A stretch of DNA of 64,000 nt, from the NCBI GenBank assembly GCA_039519185.1, contig CM076846.1, positions 105,186,442 through 105,250,441 of the forward strand, read 5' to 3'. The position numbers and the translations under genes are program-made. This document shows, piece by piece, positions 1 to 11,478 of the stretch. Under the pieces are notes generated by a model. It saw only the letters and a program-made list of their open reading frames with translations. It searched no databases and was not told where the DNA came from. Position 1 is the stretch's first letter. Each line of letters opens with the position of its first letter. Source of the stretch: Astragalus membranaceus (lineage: Eukaryota; Streptophyta; Magnoliopsida; Fabales; Fabaceae).

Positions 1-210
1 ATGGTGTGTATGTTCAAGATCCTCTATTTTTTTTCATTAGGCATTATCTTTCTACAACCAAGCAACTTTTGGAGGAAAAAAACTGTATTTCAAAATTTAG
101 TAAATTAAAACCTGTGAGAAAATAGAAACATGAAACTTAGCATCTCGAAAACCTTTGATCTCCTAGCTTCCATTTAATGCTAACAAATTAGTTAAGCATC
201 CAAAATGCAG

Positions 211-837
211 AAAGATTTAAAGAGATGAAGGGCAACATCCAGAAAACATCAGTTAAGGAAGAGCAACAAGAAGAGCAAGCAGGTTCAGTGGATCAAATTA
301 AGAAGAAATATGGGTTTTTTTCTTCCTCAAATGTAAGTATAAGTGTATAACTATATATCCAGAGTATGCGTCCTCAACCATGCTTGACTTACATTCCCTA
401 CATGCCAATATATAACATTACACAAGCATGAATTGATCAATGTAGTTTCAATGATATAAGACTGTTCATTAACATGAAGCTTAATACTACTAATCATTAT
501 CTTCTTATTTGAGCTTTTCAATTAGCATGAAAGTTGTCTCATTCTACTTAGTAATGATGGCCCAATCAACTACTCTATACTGTAAATTTCAAGAAAATGA
601 AAGAAAGATTCAAATGATAATAATTAGCATTTATCTACTTGAATTCTAAGGACTGGCAGCAGTTGCAGGACTGCAATGATTTGAAGCAAGGTTTTCTAAA
701 TCATGATCCTAACTATGACCAAGAGGGGGAGTGAAAGAATCTAAATCATTATCCTAACTACGAATCTGGTGCTGTAGGAAATAAAGGTTGCCAGGTTGGC
801 AGAAAGCAAGCTGCAGGAGAATTTGAAAAGATTGCAG
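211..837 (+). pseudogene. Captured two-exon fragment resembling the C-terminal tail of a plant tomosyn/Lgl-type WD40 protein
   Basis: Two exon-like blocks are joined in phase by a GT-AG intron: 211-332 (after AG, before GTAAGT) and 778-837 (after TAG, before GTACC). The translation contains RFKEMKGNIQK, then a Q/E-rich stretch, IKKKYGF, and in exon 2 VARLAESKLQENLKRLQ. From memory this looks like the tail of tomosyn/lethal-giant-larvae-like proteins just before and at the start of the R-SNARE-like coiled coil, which act in vesicle docking. The WD40 part is absent and I see no following exon, so the fragment cannot encode a working protein. It lies inside a CACTA element, which implies transposon capture. 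The family call is tentative; that these are spliced exons is more secure. Confidence 0.45.
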
Positions 838-1125
838 GTACCTTTTATGACCGGAGCCCCTAACAGAATGCCAACTCTTCCTTTTATTAACCTACTACCT
901 CACAATGAAAAGAATTCAACAAATTATAAAAACACAAGACACGGGCAGCCATAAAGAATCTCAGCAACACCTCAATAAAATTAACAATATGACAAGAACC
1001 AAACTTTTTCAAGATTTGAACAAACCAATTAGCAATTAAGAGCTTCTAATACTACAATTGGTATAAGAAGAGATAAACCAGAAAGATAAGAATACCAAAA
1101 CCTAATCTACAATAAACTACGAAAC

Positions 1126-1671
1126 CTAAATGAGGACAAATACACTATAAATTACAAGCAATTGGGAGTGCAAAGAGTGAGAGGGAGGCAAGAGACTTGA
1201 ATAGTCGAACCTGAAAGGCAAGAGATGAGACGATCCCTTGCAATAGGACACATGTATGGCCACACGAGGACGGAGGTACGATGGAGCAGAGACGCGGGAT
1301 GAAGGTGCGATGGTGCAGAGACGCAGGCCTAGTGGCGCAGGGACTTTCTCTGCAACCAAGAGTGAGCAGCGAGAAGAAAGGGAATTCACATTTGTAGGAT
1401 TGTGGCAAGGGTTTGGTAAAACCTGATTTAGGGTTTGGCTAGAAGAGCTCTGTGCAAGATGGGAAAACATTTTGAGGGAGATGCAAATATTACAACTGGG
1501 AGAGGGAAAGGGTTTCTGCAGTGGGAGAGGGGTGAGGGAGGATGAAGGCGAGGTTTGGGGAAGAGAGGGCGAGGTTTGGGGAAGAGAGCAACCGAAGCAG
1601 CACACAAGAGAGTACGATAGAGATGGGTTTCCTTTTAAAAAATATTCTACATTTAAAGTCGGACACCACAA
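1126..1671 (-). other. Long minus-strand open frame in the CACTA subterminal region, probably not a gene
   Basis: A 181-codon minus-strand frame runs through the GC-richer part of the CACTA end. Its translation is rich in S, P and L and has no domain I recognise. It contains a direct repeat, the AGAGGGCGAGGTTTGGGGA-type units at 1545-1588. The frame overlaps a plus-strand frame (1472-1684) and lies within the subterminal zone, so it is more likely a chance frame or part of the transposon's captured leader sequence. It is recorded because it is the longest open frame of the first 2 kb. Confidence 0.15.
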
Positions 1672-1809
1672 GCACCCGACTTAAACGGTTACGCGTCAGA
1701 ATTACATTTTCATTCTAATTACAAAATTGCCACCGCATCTTCTTTTAAAGTCGGATATCCAAGCAACCGACTTTAAAATGCTAATTCTTTTCTTGATTTT
1801 GCACTAGTG

Positions 1810-2310
1810 TTTCTTGTGCAGGTGTTCCGGTTTAGTGTGGCTTACTATTCAGAACTGGTCGGGCATGGTGATTTCATATTCTCTAGTAGGTGTTGAGCAT
1901 TTTCGGGCTCATGGATAGTATTTGGTATCGAAGAAGGCGTCTAGATTGAAGTATTTGATATGGATGACTGTCATTTGGTGCATTTGGGTACTTCGAAATC
2001 ATATTCTTTTCAAAAGTCATGTTTTTAATCCACAGTGGTCGTTAACCATGTTAAGTCTATAACTTGGACTTGGTTCATTAGTATAGAAGGTGGCAATTCA
2101 AATTTTAAGATTTCGGATTGGTGGGGGAATCCTTCTGATTGTATGAATTCGGTGTAATTGGCTTTTAGCTTCACTCTTCCTGGGGTACTCTTTTTCCCAT
2201 GGGGTTTTGGCCAAATGAGGTTTTAATGAGGCCACTTGCATTTGTATCGGTTGGGGTGCCCGCTTGCACCCCATTTTAATAGAATTTTTGCTTATAAAAA
2301 AAATTATAGT
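1810..2310 (+). mobile_element. L1-type LINE, 3' fragment
   Basis: In frame the sequence gives a degenerate version of the C-terminal zinc-knuckle region of plant LINE reverse transcriptases (zf-RVT): CRCSGLVWLTIQNWSG, then LKYLIWMTVIWCIW and LRNHILFKSHVFNPQW. The last 120 bases carry the family's 3' end, with GGGGTGCCCGCTTGCACCCC followed by a short A-rich tail near 2296-2306. The same region and tail recur at 37219-37790. The copy is truncated at its left by the CACTA terminus at 1809 and contains stop codons. It is inactive. Confidence 0.75.
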
Positions 2311-2477
2311 ACACACAAAGGAATTTCTTAGTCTTCTATCATCTAAGAAATTAGTTCAATTAATTTTTGTTATTTTTTTAGATAAGTAATTTTTGTTATT
2401 ATTGTAATATAATTATAGCTTTTTGTATTAAAAGAAACTATATGATTGTATGATACTGTCACAAGCATTTTCCACTG

Positions 2478-3195
2478 TTTTTTTTAGATAAGCAAAGATT
2501 TCATTCAAGGAGCACTATGGGTGCTCAAACCCAAACAACAAGATGAGTTACATATTGTTTAGCCAATCTAGAGGATTAATCCACCACGTGAAAATTGACA
2601 AACTTGAACTAGACCCCCCTCTATACACAATCCAGTTCCAAGCTAAGCTCTTAATGCGGATCACTACGGATTCAATAGAAGACTCCTCATTTCTAAAGAC
2701 AAGCCTGTTGCAAGCCAGCCAAATACACCAACAAGTCGTGACCCAAATCAAGTATTTTATTTTTCTTGACCTCCTCCCTTTGCACAATTTTCCAAATCCA
2801 CGCATGTGTTCAAGAATAGATGTTGCTTCTAAACATTGAACCCCCAACCAATCGCAAACACAAGACCAAATGTCGTGAGCGAAGTTGCAACTCAAGAACA
2901 AAAATGGCAAAAGTCTTCGCGAGGATCTAAGCAAAACGGACAACCAGCTGCTGTTTCAGTTTGTATAACATGACGGCGGAAAAGAAGATCTCTGGTGGGC
3001 AAAGAATCACGAAGTAAACGCCAGCCGAAGATAGTGACTTTGGACGGAGTGATTGTTTTCCAAAGCTTCACAAGAATGCGCTTCAAATTGCTTCCATCTG
3101 CTTCGGATTCAGAGACAACAGCCTCGTTGCCAGGGACAACAACAATTTCGCTCAACAACCTGTAGCACTGTGCATTGTCATTATAAAAATCAGTG
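2478..3195 (-). mobile_element. L1-type LINE, 3' fragment (minus strand)
   Basis: Read on the minus strand, frames at 3254-2892 and 2943-2548 together give a LINE zf-RVT domain: LVKLWKTITPSKVTIFGWRL, then TRDLLFRRHV, GCPFCLDPREDFCHFCS, CNFAHDIWSCVCDWLGV and IKYLIWVTTCWCIWLACNRL. A one-base shift occurs near 2892-2943. The T-rich stretch at 2478-2489 on the plus strand is the poly(A) tail seen in reverse. It lies within 700 bases of other LINE pieces but is from a different subfamily. Confidence 0.75.
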
Positions 3196-3304
3196 ACTGG
3201 AACATGCGCTATTGGTGGGTGGAAACGAATTAATTTCTTTTTTATTTGGTACATAAATGAATTAATTTCTTATAGGTGTAAGTCAAGGATAAAATTAATT
3301 ACCG

Positions 3305-3440
3305 TCCTAAATCCCTTGTTTTTTTTGATAAGTCAAAAAAATTTATTAATAGGGGTACCTCATCCCTTTTATATCTCGGGTTACATCATTCAAACAATTA
3401 AGAGGATTATCATTCCAACTATCAAAAGTGATATTTAAAT
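3305..3440 (-). mobile_element. LINE 3' tail, minus strand
   Basis: The plus strand shows a T-run, then GATAAGTCAAAAAAATTTAT and a GGGGTACCTCATCCC block. The end of the window (63915-64000) has the same organisation: T-run, GATAACTCAAAAATTTAT, then GGGGTACCCCAACCC. These match the 3' untranslated tail of a plant LINE in reverse. No coding sequence is attached. Confidence 0.5.
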
Positions 3441-3621
3441 CATTCCCCAACCTAAATCCCTTGTTGTATTGGTGTAACCTTTTAAAGGATCTTTTAGTAC
3501 AGTAGAGGGCCTAAGCCTAAAATCTTTTTTAGGATTTTGTTAACGACTTGTCAAAAAAAAGGATTTTTTTTTACACAAAAAAAAAAGGATTTTGTTAACG
3601 TGACTCTAGATTAAATAGTTT

Positions 3622-4405
3622 TTTTACATAAGCAATTTATTGTAGATTAATAAGACTAGTTAAGTACAAACCTACCAACTCCCTAAAAAAAGACTCCTCA
3701 ATCATAATGTCGATTAAGTATTTGTCATGGGGTTGATTTATAGCTAGGAGGGGGACAAATAGTGGGGTATCATTCAACGATAATATATCATTTCTCACTA
3801 TACCTGTACTGCACCAAATAAACACAGAATTTCAGCAGCAATATATATACTACCAACAGCACCAGCAGCAAGTGCAAAGCGCACTGCATCAGAAAAATAT
3901 AGGTCAGTCCAATAGCAGCAAAGTCAGGCTGAATTGAGACAAGTCAGTGGGTTGCTGCGCCAATCTTCGTAAGACCAAAATGTATTCCTTTCCACCCTCT
4001 CTTTGAACCATTGCCAAGAAAGTACCATAACACGATTAACTAAAGCATTCTTATCCACCACTAGCCCCTTAAACACCACATCATTCCTTGCACCCCAAAT
4101 TACCTATGTCACTGCAAGCCAAATTATATACCGTATTCTTCTTTTCTTTTTCCCCGGAAAAAAACTGCCGTGTTGCAAAAACTGGATTAAGGGCTCCACA
4201 TGAGGAGTTTCACTCACACCGACCCAACCTGCTACCAACGTCCAAACGAAAGAAATGTGGCTTACCGTTTCATCCTCCTCGAAGCATATAAGGTACAACT
4301 ACGGTTAAAAGATGGCTCAATAGTTTCACGATGATCAAGACTATCTCTAGTTGCAAAGTTACCTTGCAAAAGCCTCCACCCAAATGTTCGAGTGTTAAAA
4401 TGTAG
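3622..4405 (-). mobile_element. L1-type LINE, 3' fragment (minus strand), heavily decayed
   Basis: Minus-strand frames read TRTFGWRLLQGNFATRDSLD near 4390-4310, then CFEEDETVSHISFVW, IRYIIWLAVT and VIWGARNDVVFKG near 4100-4040. This order (FGWRLL, TRDSL, CF..DE.V.H, W..RN) is the zinc-knuckle tail of LINE reverse transcriptases. Several frame changes and stop codons separate the blocks. The T-run at 3620-3627 with TAAGCAATTTA is the reversed poly(A) end. It is an inactive fragment. Confidence 0.65.
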
Positions 4406-6254
4406 AGGAAAAAGTAGTGTTGCGGCATCAAACTCGCGCTTTCAATATCCAAACAACAAATGCATATTAAGTGCCTCTACCACTTATGATTTTCCTATTA
4501 ATAAAACTAGAATAACTCACTCGTGCCTAACCTCATCTTTTAAAAAGATTATCAATATTATTATGTTTAAATTGATATTTTTATGAATATTTGTATGAGA
4601 TCTTACATAATCACTATATTTGCATGCACATACATTATTTTATTTTTACTAAAACACATATATTTTTGAAAAATATGTAATGAGTGATCTCTTGGGCATC
4701 TAACGGCTCTAGCCCTTCATCCGTAATGTGTTTTTTGTAAAATATTGATTGGTATATATGGTATTGAATTGAATGAAATACTTACTAAATAGGAATGATA
4801 AAATAATTTAAAATATATCCTCAAACAATATATGTAGTATCAAACATCAAACATAACAAAACAATAATATTTCAAATGGTTTAATCATTAAAACTTTGAT
4901 AAATATAACATTCACTCAAGTGTTTCTCTCTAAATTTTATTACATTTTTAAAAAAGTATGTCATTTATGTGTAAATTTATATTTAGCTTTATAGATGATA
5001 GTCCATAAATGTTTATAAGAATTTGTTTTTCAAAATACATTTTTATACATTTTGCACAACTAAAGGGAATATAATTTCAAAGTACTAGTGGAAAATATTA
5101 CAAAAATACATTAATATTCTGGTACTTGCCGAAAGAAAAATAAAATGAGGGGATATGAAATACTATTTCAAATAAAACATCTCCTTCAATTGCCACAGTT
5201 GATGATAAAATAACCATCACTTGACAACACCATATGGAACTATTTATGGAAAAACTCCTCCATTCTAATCAAAGTGTCTATCCCATTTACATCTGAGTCA
5301 GCAATTGAGAGCATGAGAAATTTCATGGGTAGTTCATGGATTTCATCGAAAGTCTCTGCAACACTCAAGTGCTTCACATAGACTATTATAGTTCATGCAA
5401 TGTTAACAACTAATTCATCAAGCAACATAAAAAGTACTCAATGCAAATAATTTTCATTTTGAAAAAAACCAGTCATTACCAAGGACTAAAAAAAGAACTC
5501 AACACATTTTATAAATAGTAATCTTTAGCAAAATGATTGTAAAATCTTTATTAATATTATTAGTACGTATAATCTCATGTAAGAATTAAATGACACGATC
5601 AGAAAAGCATAAAGGCTTGGTTAATTCATACAGAAAAGAGAAAATGTAGTTATAAAACCTTATTACCAGAATGAGTTAGCATCCAAATGGTCTCATGTTC
5701 AAATCAAGCTAGGAGTTTCCTATTAAATCTTTTTCTCCTATCATATTAGGGACTACAAAATCCCTGATTCAAAATCAAATAAACTAAATTTATATGATAT
5801 TTATCATCGAATAGCAATAAAATATGTTCAAAAAAAATATAGATATTCAATGATAAATCCACTTACAGAGGACACTACAGAGTACACATGAAGATTAAAA
5901 CCTCCTAGAGAAGAAGTGCGTTATTTGTGAAAATAGGAATAAACTCTTTTTTTTTTTTGCAAAAAGTCCAATGATACATCAAACAAAATATTAACTTAAA
6001 CATAATATGCAGTATTGAGTCAATTATTATCCTAAACAGGAATTGGAGATAGGTGGAAAATATTCAAATAGAGGTTGTTATATTGAAACCTATGATTGAA
6101 AAGAAGAGAAATTAGCGTAAAATCTTTAAACAAAAATGGGGAGTTGGATACCTGTAAGTATAAGAAGAGAAAAGTAATTGGTTCATACAAAGCCAATACT
6201 ACTGGAGTAAAAATACGAACGCATATTTTTGGTACACATTTCATAAGTAAAAAC
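4406..6254. other. AT-rich stretch with no supported gene
   Basis: No credible coding exon, RNA gene or transposon end is visible in these 1.85 kb. The base composition is strongly AT, with scattered poly(A)/poly(T) runs such as 5948-5959. The only open frames are short and low in complexity. It probably consists of old, unrecognisable repeats. Confidence 0.5.
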
Positions 6255-7339
6255 ACAAAATAAAATTCAAGAGAAAGATAAACAGTGAGAGGGCATGATG
6301 ATGCCTTTTACTAATACACTTGCCTTAAAAGTAGGCATGACTACCACACAATCGCTTGTTCTCAATAGAATTCTAAATAACCTCCTTTTTATGTGGCATA
6401 AAATACTAAAACCTATTGTAACTCTTACTGCCGATTGCAAGAATTGAAAAGTATCATAATCTTCAAATATTCGCAAATGATAAACACATCAAAACTGGGA
6501 TTTCATTTTTAGTATTAACATTTTTAAACGCAAAAAAATTGTTTTGAATTCTCTCGACTAAATTGAAAACTCCAAGTGGCTATCAAATTTTTTTCACAAT
6601 AAACAAAAAAAAAACATAATAGAAGCATGAGTGAAAATAAGAGGTTTTATCTTATGAACAGAGAGTGTGGTGTCCATGATGAATAGAGGAGGAAGACAAT
6701 TGTAAGTTCGTGCCACTCAAATACTATCTCCCTTTCTAGATCATCTTCATAAGGCAGCTCGAAATAAAGCCCCCAACCCTGCAAATCTCATCGTTGCAAA
6801 AAATGACCCAACAGATCTCATCTTTGCAATAAAAAGCCATAAATTTGAAACAAAAAGATGAGACAGAGAGGGGTTAGTTATTATTTACCATTGGAGATGA
6901 AGTAAACAGACACTAACATATACAAAAATTTAAAGCAGAAAAAGTGAGGCGTGGGCCAAAACTAATTTTGAAGAAATAATTAATCTGTAGATAGTATTTT
7001 AAAACATTGTGTCATCATCAAAGTGCCGTGGGTATGCCTCTACAAAGTCCTGTTGCAATACAACCTACAATTGTCAATGGTAATCTCTGAAGTGCGTTTC
7101 GAGAGGGTGGGGATAGTGATAAAATGACACAATGGGTTCAATGCGTTCCGAGAGGGTGGGGATAGTTAAAAAATGTCATTTTATATCAATTTCATTTATG
7201 CTAATATATGTCAATTTCATTTAGTTTTTTAGTTCTACTTTTAATTGGCAAATATTACATTCTTGTTTTGTTTACGAATGAGAATCCATATTATTCCACA
7301 AATTATTCCTTTTATGTTGCATTGGTAAGATATTATCAT

Positions 7340-7580
7340 GAATAACATTAATTACTGATCCGTACCTTGATTGCCCAAAGGTGGAACGAGTGTGTTGCGT
7401 AGTCGCTCTGCCGGGCAGTGAGGTCGTGAGCAGATCTCAAGGTAGGTGTACCTGCAAAGACACTCTGACGCCCAAGTCAGGGAGTAAGAAGTCAAAGCAG
7501 GAAGTGAGAGATGAGATCAAAAAGTACACCTTTCCGCGGGGTTGACTCTCTTATTTATAGAGTTCTCATTGCAATTGTTA
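7340..7580 (-). repeat. Old Gypsy LTR remnant, inverted (also at 27307-27540 in copy 2)
   Basis: On the minus strand the block shows a TATA-like CTATAAATAAGAGAGTCAAC, then GCAGGTACACCTACC and CTGCCCGGCAGAGCGAC. The Gypsy LTR fragment at 11479-11906 has the same kind of elements: CCTATAAATACC, GCAGGTACCCCCC, CTGCCAGGCAGCAAGAGAG. The match is only in motifs and order, so this is a decayed relative in reverse orientation. It was present before the duplication, since both copies have it. Confidence 0.4.
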
Positions 7581-8441
7581 GAAAATATAATTAAAATGGA
7601 TGAGTAACAAAGCTGGACAATAAGATAAGAGGCACTATTATACTCCCTTCATCGTTCATTGACTCTTACATTTATAAATGAATAAAAAAGAAAAATTTAT
7701 TGTATTCTCTGCATCGATCCCTTCATAGAAAGTGGATGGAGCATGCACCTATAATGTTGCATCTAGACTAGTCAATAATATTATTTACATAAAAAAGTCA
7801 CATGCACACTAATTTAAAAAGAAAATTAAGAGAGGACATTTCATCGTACATTGACTCTTACATCGTTGGAAAAAGTCAATTATAATTTCTAAAAAAATCC
7901 AAAATAGTGAAATTTTAAGAGATACATTTAATTAGTCTGAATATTACTTCGTGAGAGAGTGAAAATATGAAATAGATTTGAAAAAAATGAAAAAAAGGTG
8001 TCTTAATCTAATACTATGCCAGCAATATGTAATACGTCCTGTAGACACTAAAAAACAAAATTGTAATAATTTTTGTTTGAACAACAAAGTTCAATTAAAA
8101 TTTCAACTTTTTCAAAGAAGAAAAAAAAACTTATTGGTAGAAAATAACTGAATATTAAAATTTTGTCAAAGTTTTAAGATTTTCAAAATAGTAAAGAAAA
8201 ATGAGAGAGTTAGAGGAAGAAATGAGGAGAAAAAACATAAATAAAATAAAGAAGGAAGATTGAAAAAATGATGGGTGAAAGACAGAGAGAGTGGTGTAAA
8301 AAATGAAAAAGCGAGAAAAGTTTGAAAAAGTGTGAAAGAGTAAAAATGTGAAAAAGATTTGAAAAAGTAAAAGTTCAAAAAAAGAATTAACTTACCTAAA
8401 TATCCTTCAAGTGCTTAGTTGAAAGAACGACAAGAACGTTG

Positions 8442-8455
<14 letters not shown>

Positions 8456-8505
<50 letters not shown>
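8456..8505. repeat. (TA)n microsatellite
   Basis: About 25 perfect TA dinucleotides. The same site in copy 2 (28380-28426) is also a TA tract of similar length. Copy 2 has a second, unshared expansion at 28608-28672. Confidence 0.95.
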
Positions 8506-8508
<3 letters not shown>

Positions 8509-8695
8509 TTTAATTTCTATACACATAAAGTGTATAGATTTTTACAACCACCACCAATCACAACTCATGGATTGGTTAGTTACCAATTGACTAATTGGTG
8601 GTTACCAATTGACTAATTTCTTTTTGATGATGTGTCAACCTCGAATTGGTAGATAGTGTATAAGACTCATACACTTATTGTGTGTATAAATTATA
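8506..8695. mobile_element. Short MITE-like element with TTTAATTTCTATACACA ends
   Basis: The unit begins GAGTTTAATTTCTATACACA and ends with GTGTATAAATTATA, an imperfect inverted repeat. It holds ACCAATTGACTAATTGGTGG-like inner palindromes. A second copy lies at 9244-9408, and the corresponding copies in the duplicated block lie at 28426-28606 and, partly, 29166-29254. No coding capacity. The superfamily is uncertain because the target duplication is obscured by adjacent TA repeats. Confidence 0.5.
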
Positions 8696-8870
8696 TATAT
8701 GATGCGGAAGCACATCAAATGGACTGGAATCTTAAACTATCCTAGCCATAATAAGTCAAGAATGAATATGATGTTGCATCTAGATCATGAATAATATTAT
8801 TTTAAATAAAAAAAGTCATGTGCAGACTGAATAAAAAAACAAATTAAGAGACGGACATTGCTCTAATAAT

Positions 8871-9020
8871 TAATGAGTCAATGTAATATATGAACTAAAT
8901 CACAACTTCTTTGGCATTTAACATATATTAACACAATTTAATGAGTCAATGTAATAATTAATGAATCAATGTAATATATGAACTAAATCACAATTTCTTT
9001 GGCATTTAACATATAAATCT
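8871..9020. repeat. Local direct repeat (about 75-90 bp, two copies)
   Basis: The phrase AATGAGTCAATGTAATATAT, followed by GAACTAAATCACAA and TCTTTGGCATTTAACATAT, occurs twice in succession. The same pair is present at 28843-28988 in the other duplication copy, so the local repeat predates the segmental duplication. Confidence 0.7.
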
Positions 9021-9243
9021 TGGCAAGAGTTTTTACTTACAAGCACAATATGTTCGAGTGTTAAAATTTAGAGGGAGAAAGCGCTTTCAGTATCCACAGA
9101 ATACTTGTATCTTATCACTAGGCATTTGTTTTGGTTGCCGGGATATACATATTGGCGAGATATTAACAACATTGCAAACATATAAAATAAGTTATAATAA
9201 TCTAATAGAACAAGATGGTCAATAATAATATTTTCTTTTAAGA

Positions 9244-9408
9244 GTTTAATTTCTATACACATATTGTATATGAGTTTTTACAATCACCACCAATTGACTA
9301 ATTAGTGGTTACCAATTGACCAATTCCTTTTTATTGATGTGTCGGTCTCTAATTCGTAGATAGTGTAAAAGAACCTATACACATATTGTTATATAAATTA
9401 AATCCTTC
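9244..9408. mobile_element. Second copy of the TTTAATTTCTATACACA MITE-like element
   Basis: It starts GAGTTTAATTTCTATACACA and ends TATACACATATTGTTATATA before AATTAAA. The inner sequence ACCAATTGACTAATTAGTGG resembles the copy at 8506-8695. It is non-coding. Confidence 0.5.
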
Positions 9409-9528
9409 TTTTAAATAGTGTTGTTTTCATCACAAAATTTTGAATCTTTATGGTTTTGCAAGTTCATAAATATTCCCTCTCCACTTGAATACAAGCAAAA
9501 GTACCTAAACTCATGCTTATTAAAAATA

Positions 9529-9844
9529 GGCTAAAGTGCTCCCGGGGTCCCTTATCTTTATTTAAAGTAACGAATTAGTCCTTTATGTTTTTTTTGTCCC
9601 AAATAAGTCCTTTATCTTTCAAATTTTTGACACATAAATCCTTTTCCGTTAACAGTGCTGATTTATGTGTCAAAAAAAAGGATTTATGTGTTAAAAATTT
9701 GAAACATAAAGGACTGATTTGGGACAGAAAAGGATTTATGTGTCAAAAATTTAAAACATAAAGGACTGATTTAGGACAAAAAAAAGATAAATGACCAAAT
9801 CGTTACTTTAAATATAGATAAGGGACCCCGGGAGCACTTTAGCC
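9529..9844. mobile_element. MULE-type MITE (GGCTAAAGTGC ends), 316 bp, copy A
   Basis: The element begins GGCTAAAGTGCTCCCGGGG and ends with the exact inverse. It is flanked by a perfect 9-bp duplication, TTAAAAATA (9520-9528 and 9845-9853). The equivalent site in copy 2 of the segmental duplication (near 31190-31200) has the uninterrupted sequence, a direct empty site. A 9-bp duplication indicates a Mutator-like transposase acting in trans. The interior is a foldback with repeated halves containing AAAGGACTGATTTGGGAC and its inverse. A second copy of exactly the same length is at 50973-51288. Confidence 0.92.
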
Positions 9845-9894
9845 TTAAAAATATTAAGAATGTTAGTTATCATTAATCAATCTTTTTGACCTCA

Positions 9895-10795
9895 AGTAAA
9901 AAATATGTTTAACTATAGTTTTGGTTCCCTTATTTTATTAGATCCGCAATTTTAATCCATCAATTAGTTTTTTCGTAGTTTAGGTTTCCTAATTTTATCA
10001 AATCTGTAATTTTAGTCCCTAATTTTTTCTCTCAATTTTGGTCCTTCAATTTTATCAAATCATCACTTTTAGTCTCCCTATTAAATTGACGTCCACTTTT
10101 TGACAACAATATTGAAGTGACAGTGGTGATGCGGAAATCACCATCCTGCTGACGTATATGAATTAATTATCATTTAAAAGATATTTTATAATTTTTTTTA
10201 CTATTTTTAATAAAAATTTATATTAATACATTTAATAAGATATGACTACCTTTAAAATTAGATTATGGATTATCAACCTTTAAACTTACTCCCAAACTTA
10301 ATTTTTTATTAATTGAAAACATAATTTGTCTTATAATAGCACAATTTTTTCTTCTAGTTTGTCTACTTAAATATTTTTGTAACAAAAATGTAAACAAGGA
10401 GTTTTGAATCTATTTTTTGTTTAATTTAATAAAATGAATAAATATAAGTGAAAATATAAATATTTGAACATTTATAAATTAAAATATAGTATAACTTATA
10501 ATATTATTGGTTTGTTATAATATACAAAATATATAAATGAAAATATAGGCACGTATTACTTATAATACTCTTGATTCTTTCATAATACATGTGAAAAATT
10601 GGATGGCAGTGGGACTAAAATTGGGTGTTTGATAAAAGTGGTGACCGAAATTGCGGAAAAAATTAAGGGGATTAAAATTATGAATTTAATAAAATTGGCG
10701 ACCAAAAATACAAAAAAAATGGGGAAATAAAATCGCTGATGTTTTAAGATAGTGGGATTAAAACTACACTTAAGCCTATAAAATAAGTGTATTCC
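9895..10795. mobile_element. Non-autonomous inverted-repeat element, MULE-like (about 0.9 kb)
   Basis: The left part has repeated phrases of the type TTTTGGTTCCCTTATTTTAT and TTTTAGTCCCTAATTTTTT. The right part (10600-10790) carries their inverse: GGGACTAAAATTGGG, GGGGATTAAAATTATG, GGGATTAAAACTACAC. This pattern of alternating GGGAC(C/T)AAAA motifs on inverted arms is common in plant MULE-derived elements. The same block is in copy 2 at about 31240-32125. Exact termini and target duplication were not resolved. Confidence 0.5.
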
Positions 10796-11190
10796 CTCAA
10801 CTGTATTTTGAAGCAATGGAAATTGATTCCGGGGAAAAAAGAAGCATTGAAACGTAAATTTTAAGATAACTTTGGCTATTTTTAAAGTACTGTCACTGAA
10901 TATGATGAAGTTAGCTGAGTATAATTTGCTTATATTTTGGATTAACAATTTGGGATTATATTTGCTTGTATTCGTATTCGCGTCTAGACAGAGTAAGTGA
11001 TTCAGATAAACTTAGACCATAATATATCTTCAATAAGAATGTCAATTTTCAATGTAAAACTCACATACTTTTTGAATGGAAAGTGTTAATATGTTAGCTT
11101 GTAAAGTTCTAACCTTTAACCTCCTTTAAGTATTCTTTAGTTCACGAACTGAGCTTCCACATCAAGACAATCAGTGACAGATATACTCAA

Positions 11191-11475
11191 TGACAGATCT
11201 AGAAATTTTTTAGTGGGGAAAAAATTGTCTATAATTTTTTTCCAAAAAACGTACCGGTAAGCTTTTACAAAATAGATAATTTTATTACATAAAACTCCTA
11301 AAATACCTAATATTCTACAACTTACATAATTTAAAAGACAATTCTTACAACCTTGTTCTCTTTTTTATTTTCCTCTTGTGAATTTCTGCATTTGGTTTAA
11401 AAGATTCTCTTATGGAGACAGTTCTTATTTTTTATGGGGGAAAAATAAATTTGCTATATATATATATATATATCT
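11191..11475 (-). mobile_element. hAT-type MITE, truncated copy
   Basis: From CAATGACAGATCTAGAAATT onward this matches, in order, the reverse complement of the complete hAT MITE at 49485-49825 (starting CAGTGACGGATCCAG in that sense). The related copy in the other duplicate runs from about 34590 to 34990. Here the element stops abruptly in a TA repeat and joins a Gypsy LTR fragment, so the right third is missing. Confidence 0.65.
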
Positions 11476-11478
11476 TTC

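Larger units (their letters stand above)
1..1809 (+). mobile_element. CACTA (En/Spm-type) transposon, 3' part; 5' end outside window
   Basis: The right end, 1795-1809, reads TTTTGCACTAGTG after GA. It is the inverted complement of the CACTAGTGCAAAA terminus of the complete element at 12004-18679. Just inside it are short subterminal inverted repeats built on AAAGTCGG (1656-1683 and 1747-1776), the arrangement expected for transposase-binding sites in CACTA elements. The sequence to the right resumes a LINE coding region that is continuous in the related copy at 37219-37790, so the element inserted into a LINE. No transposase is visible, and the interior carries a host-like gene fragment at 211-837. 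The left terminus and the 3-bp target duplication cannot be checked because the window begins inside the element. Confidence 0.75.
6255..11475 (+). repeat. Tandem segmental duplication, copy 1 (about 5.2 kb)
   Basis: From CAAAATAAAATTCAAGAGAA at 6256 onward, this block repeats at 11907, and the match then runs in order across the whole of copy 2. It is interrupted there by a CACTA, a Gypsy element, a MULE and a Helitron. Within copy 1 the only extra piece is a 316-bp MITE (9529-9844). The copy ends inside the TA repeat of a hAT-like MITE at about 11456-11475, where an unrelated LTR fragment begins. The block contains no gene, only older repeats shared by both copies. Confidence 0.85.

Noticed and set aside
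8166..8378. Phe/Ser-rich 70-codon minus-strand frame
   Set aside because: Low-complexity A/G-rich sequence shared by both duplicates; no gene signals.
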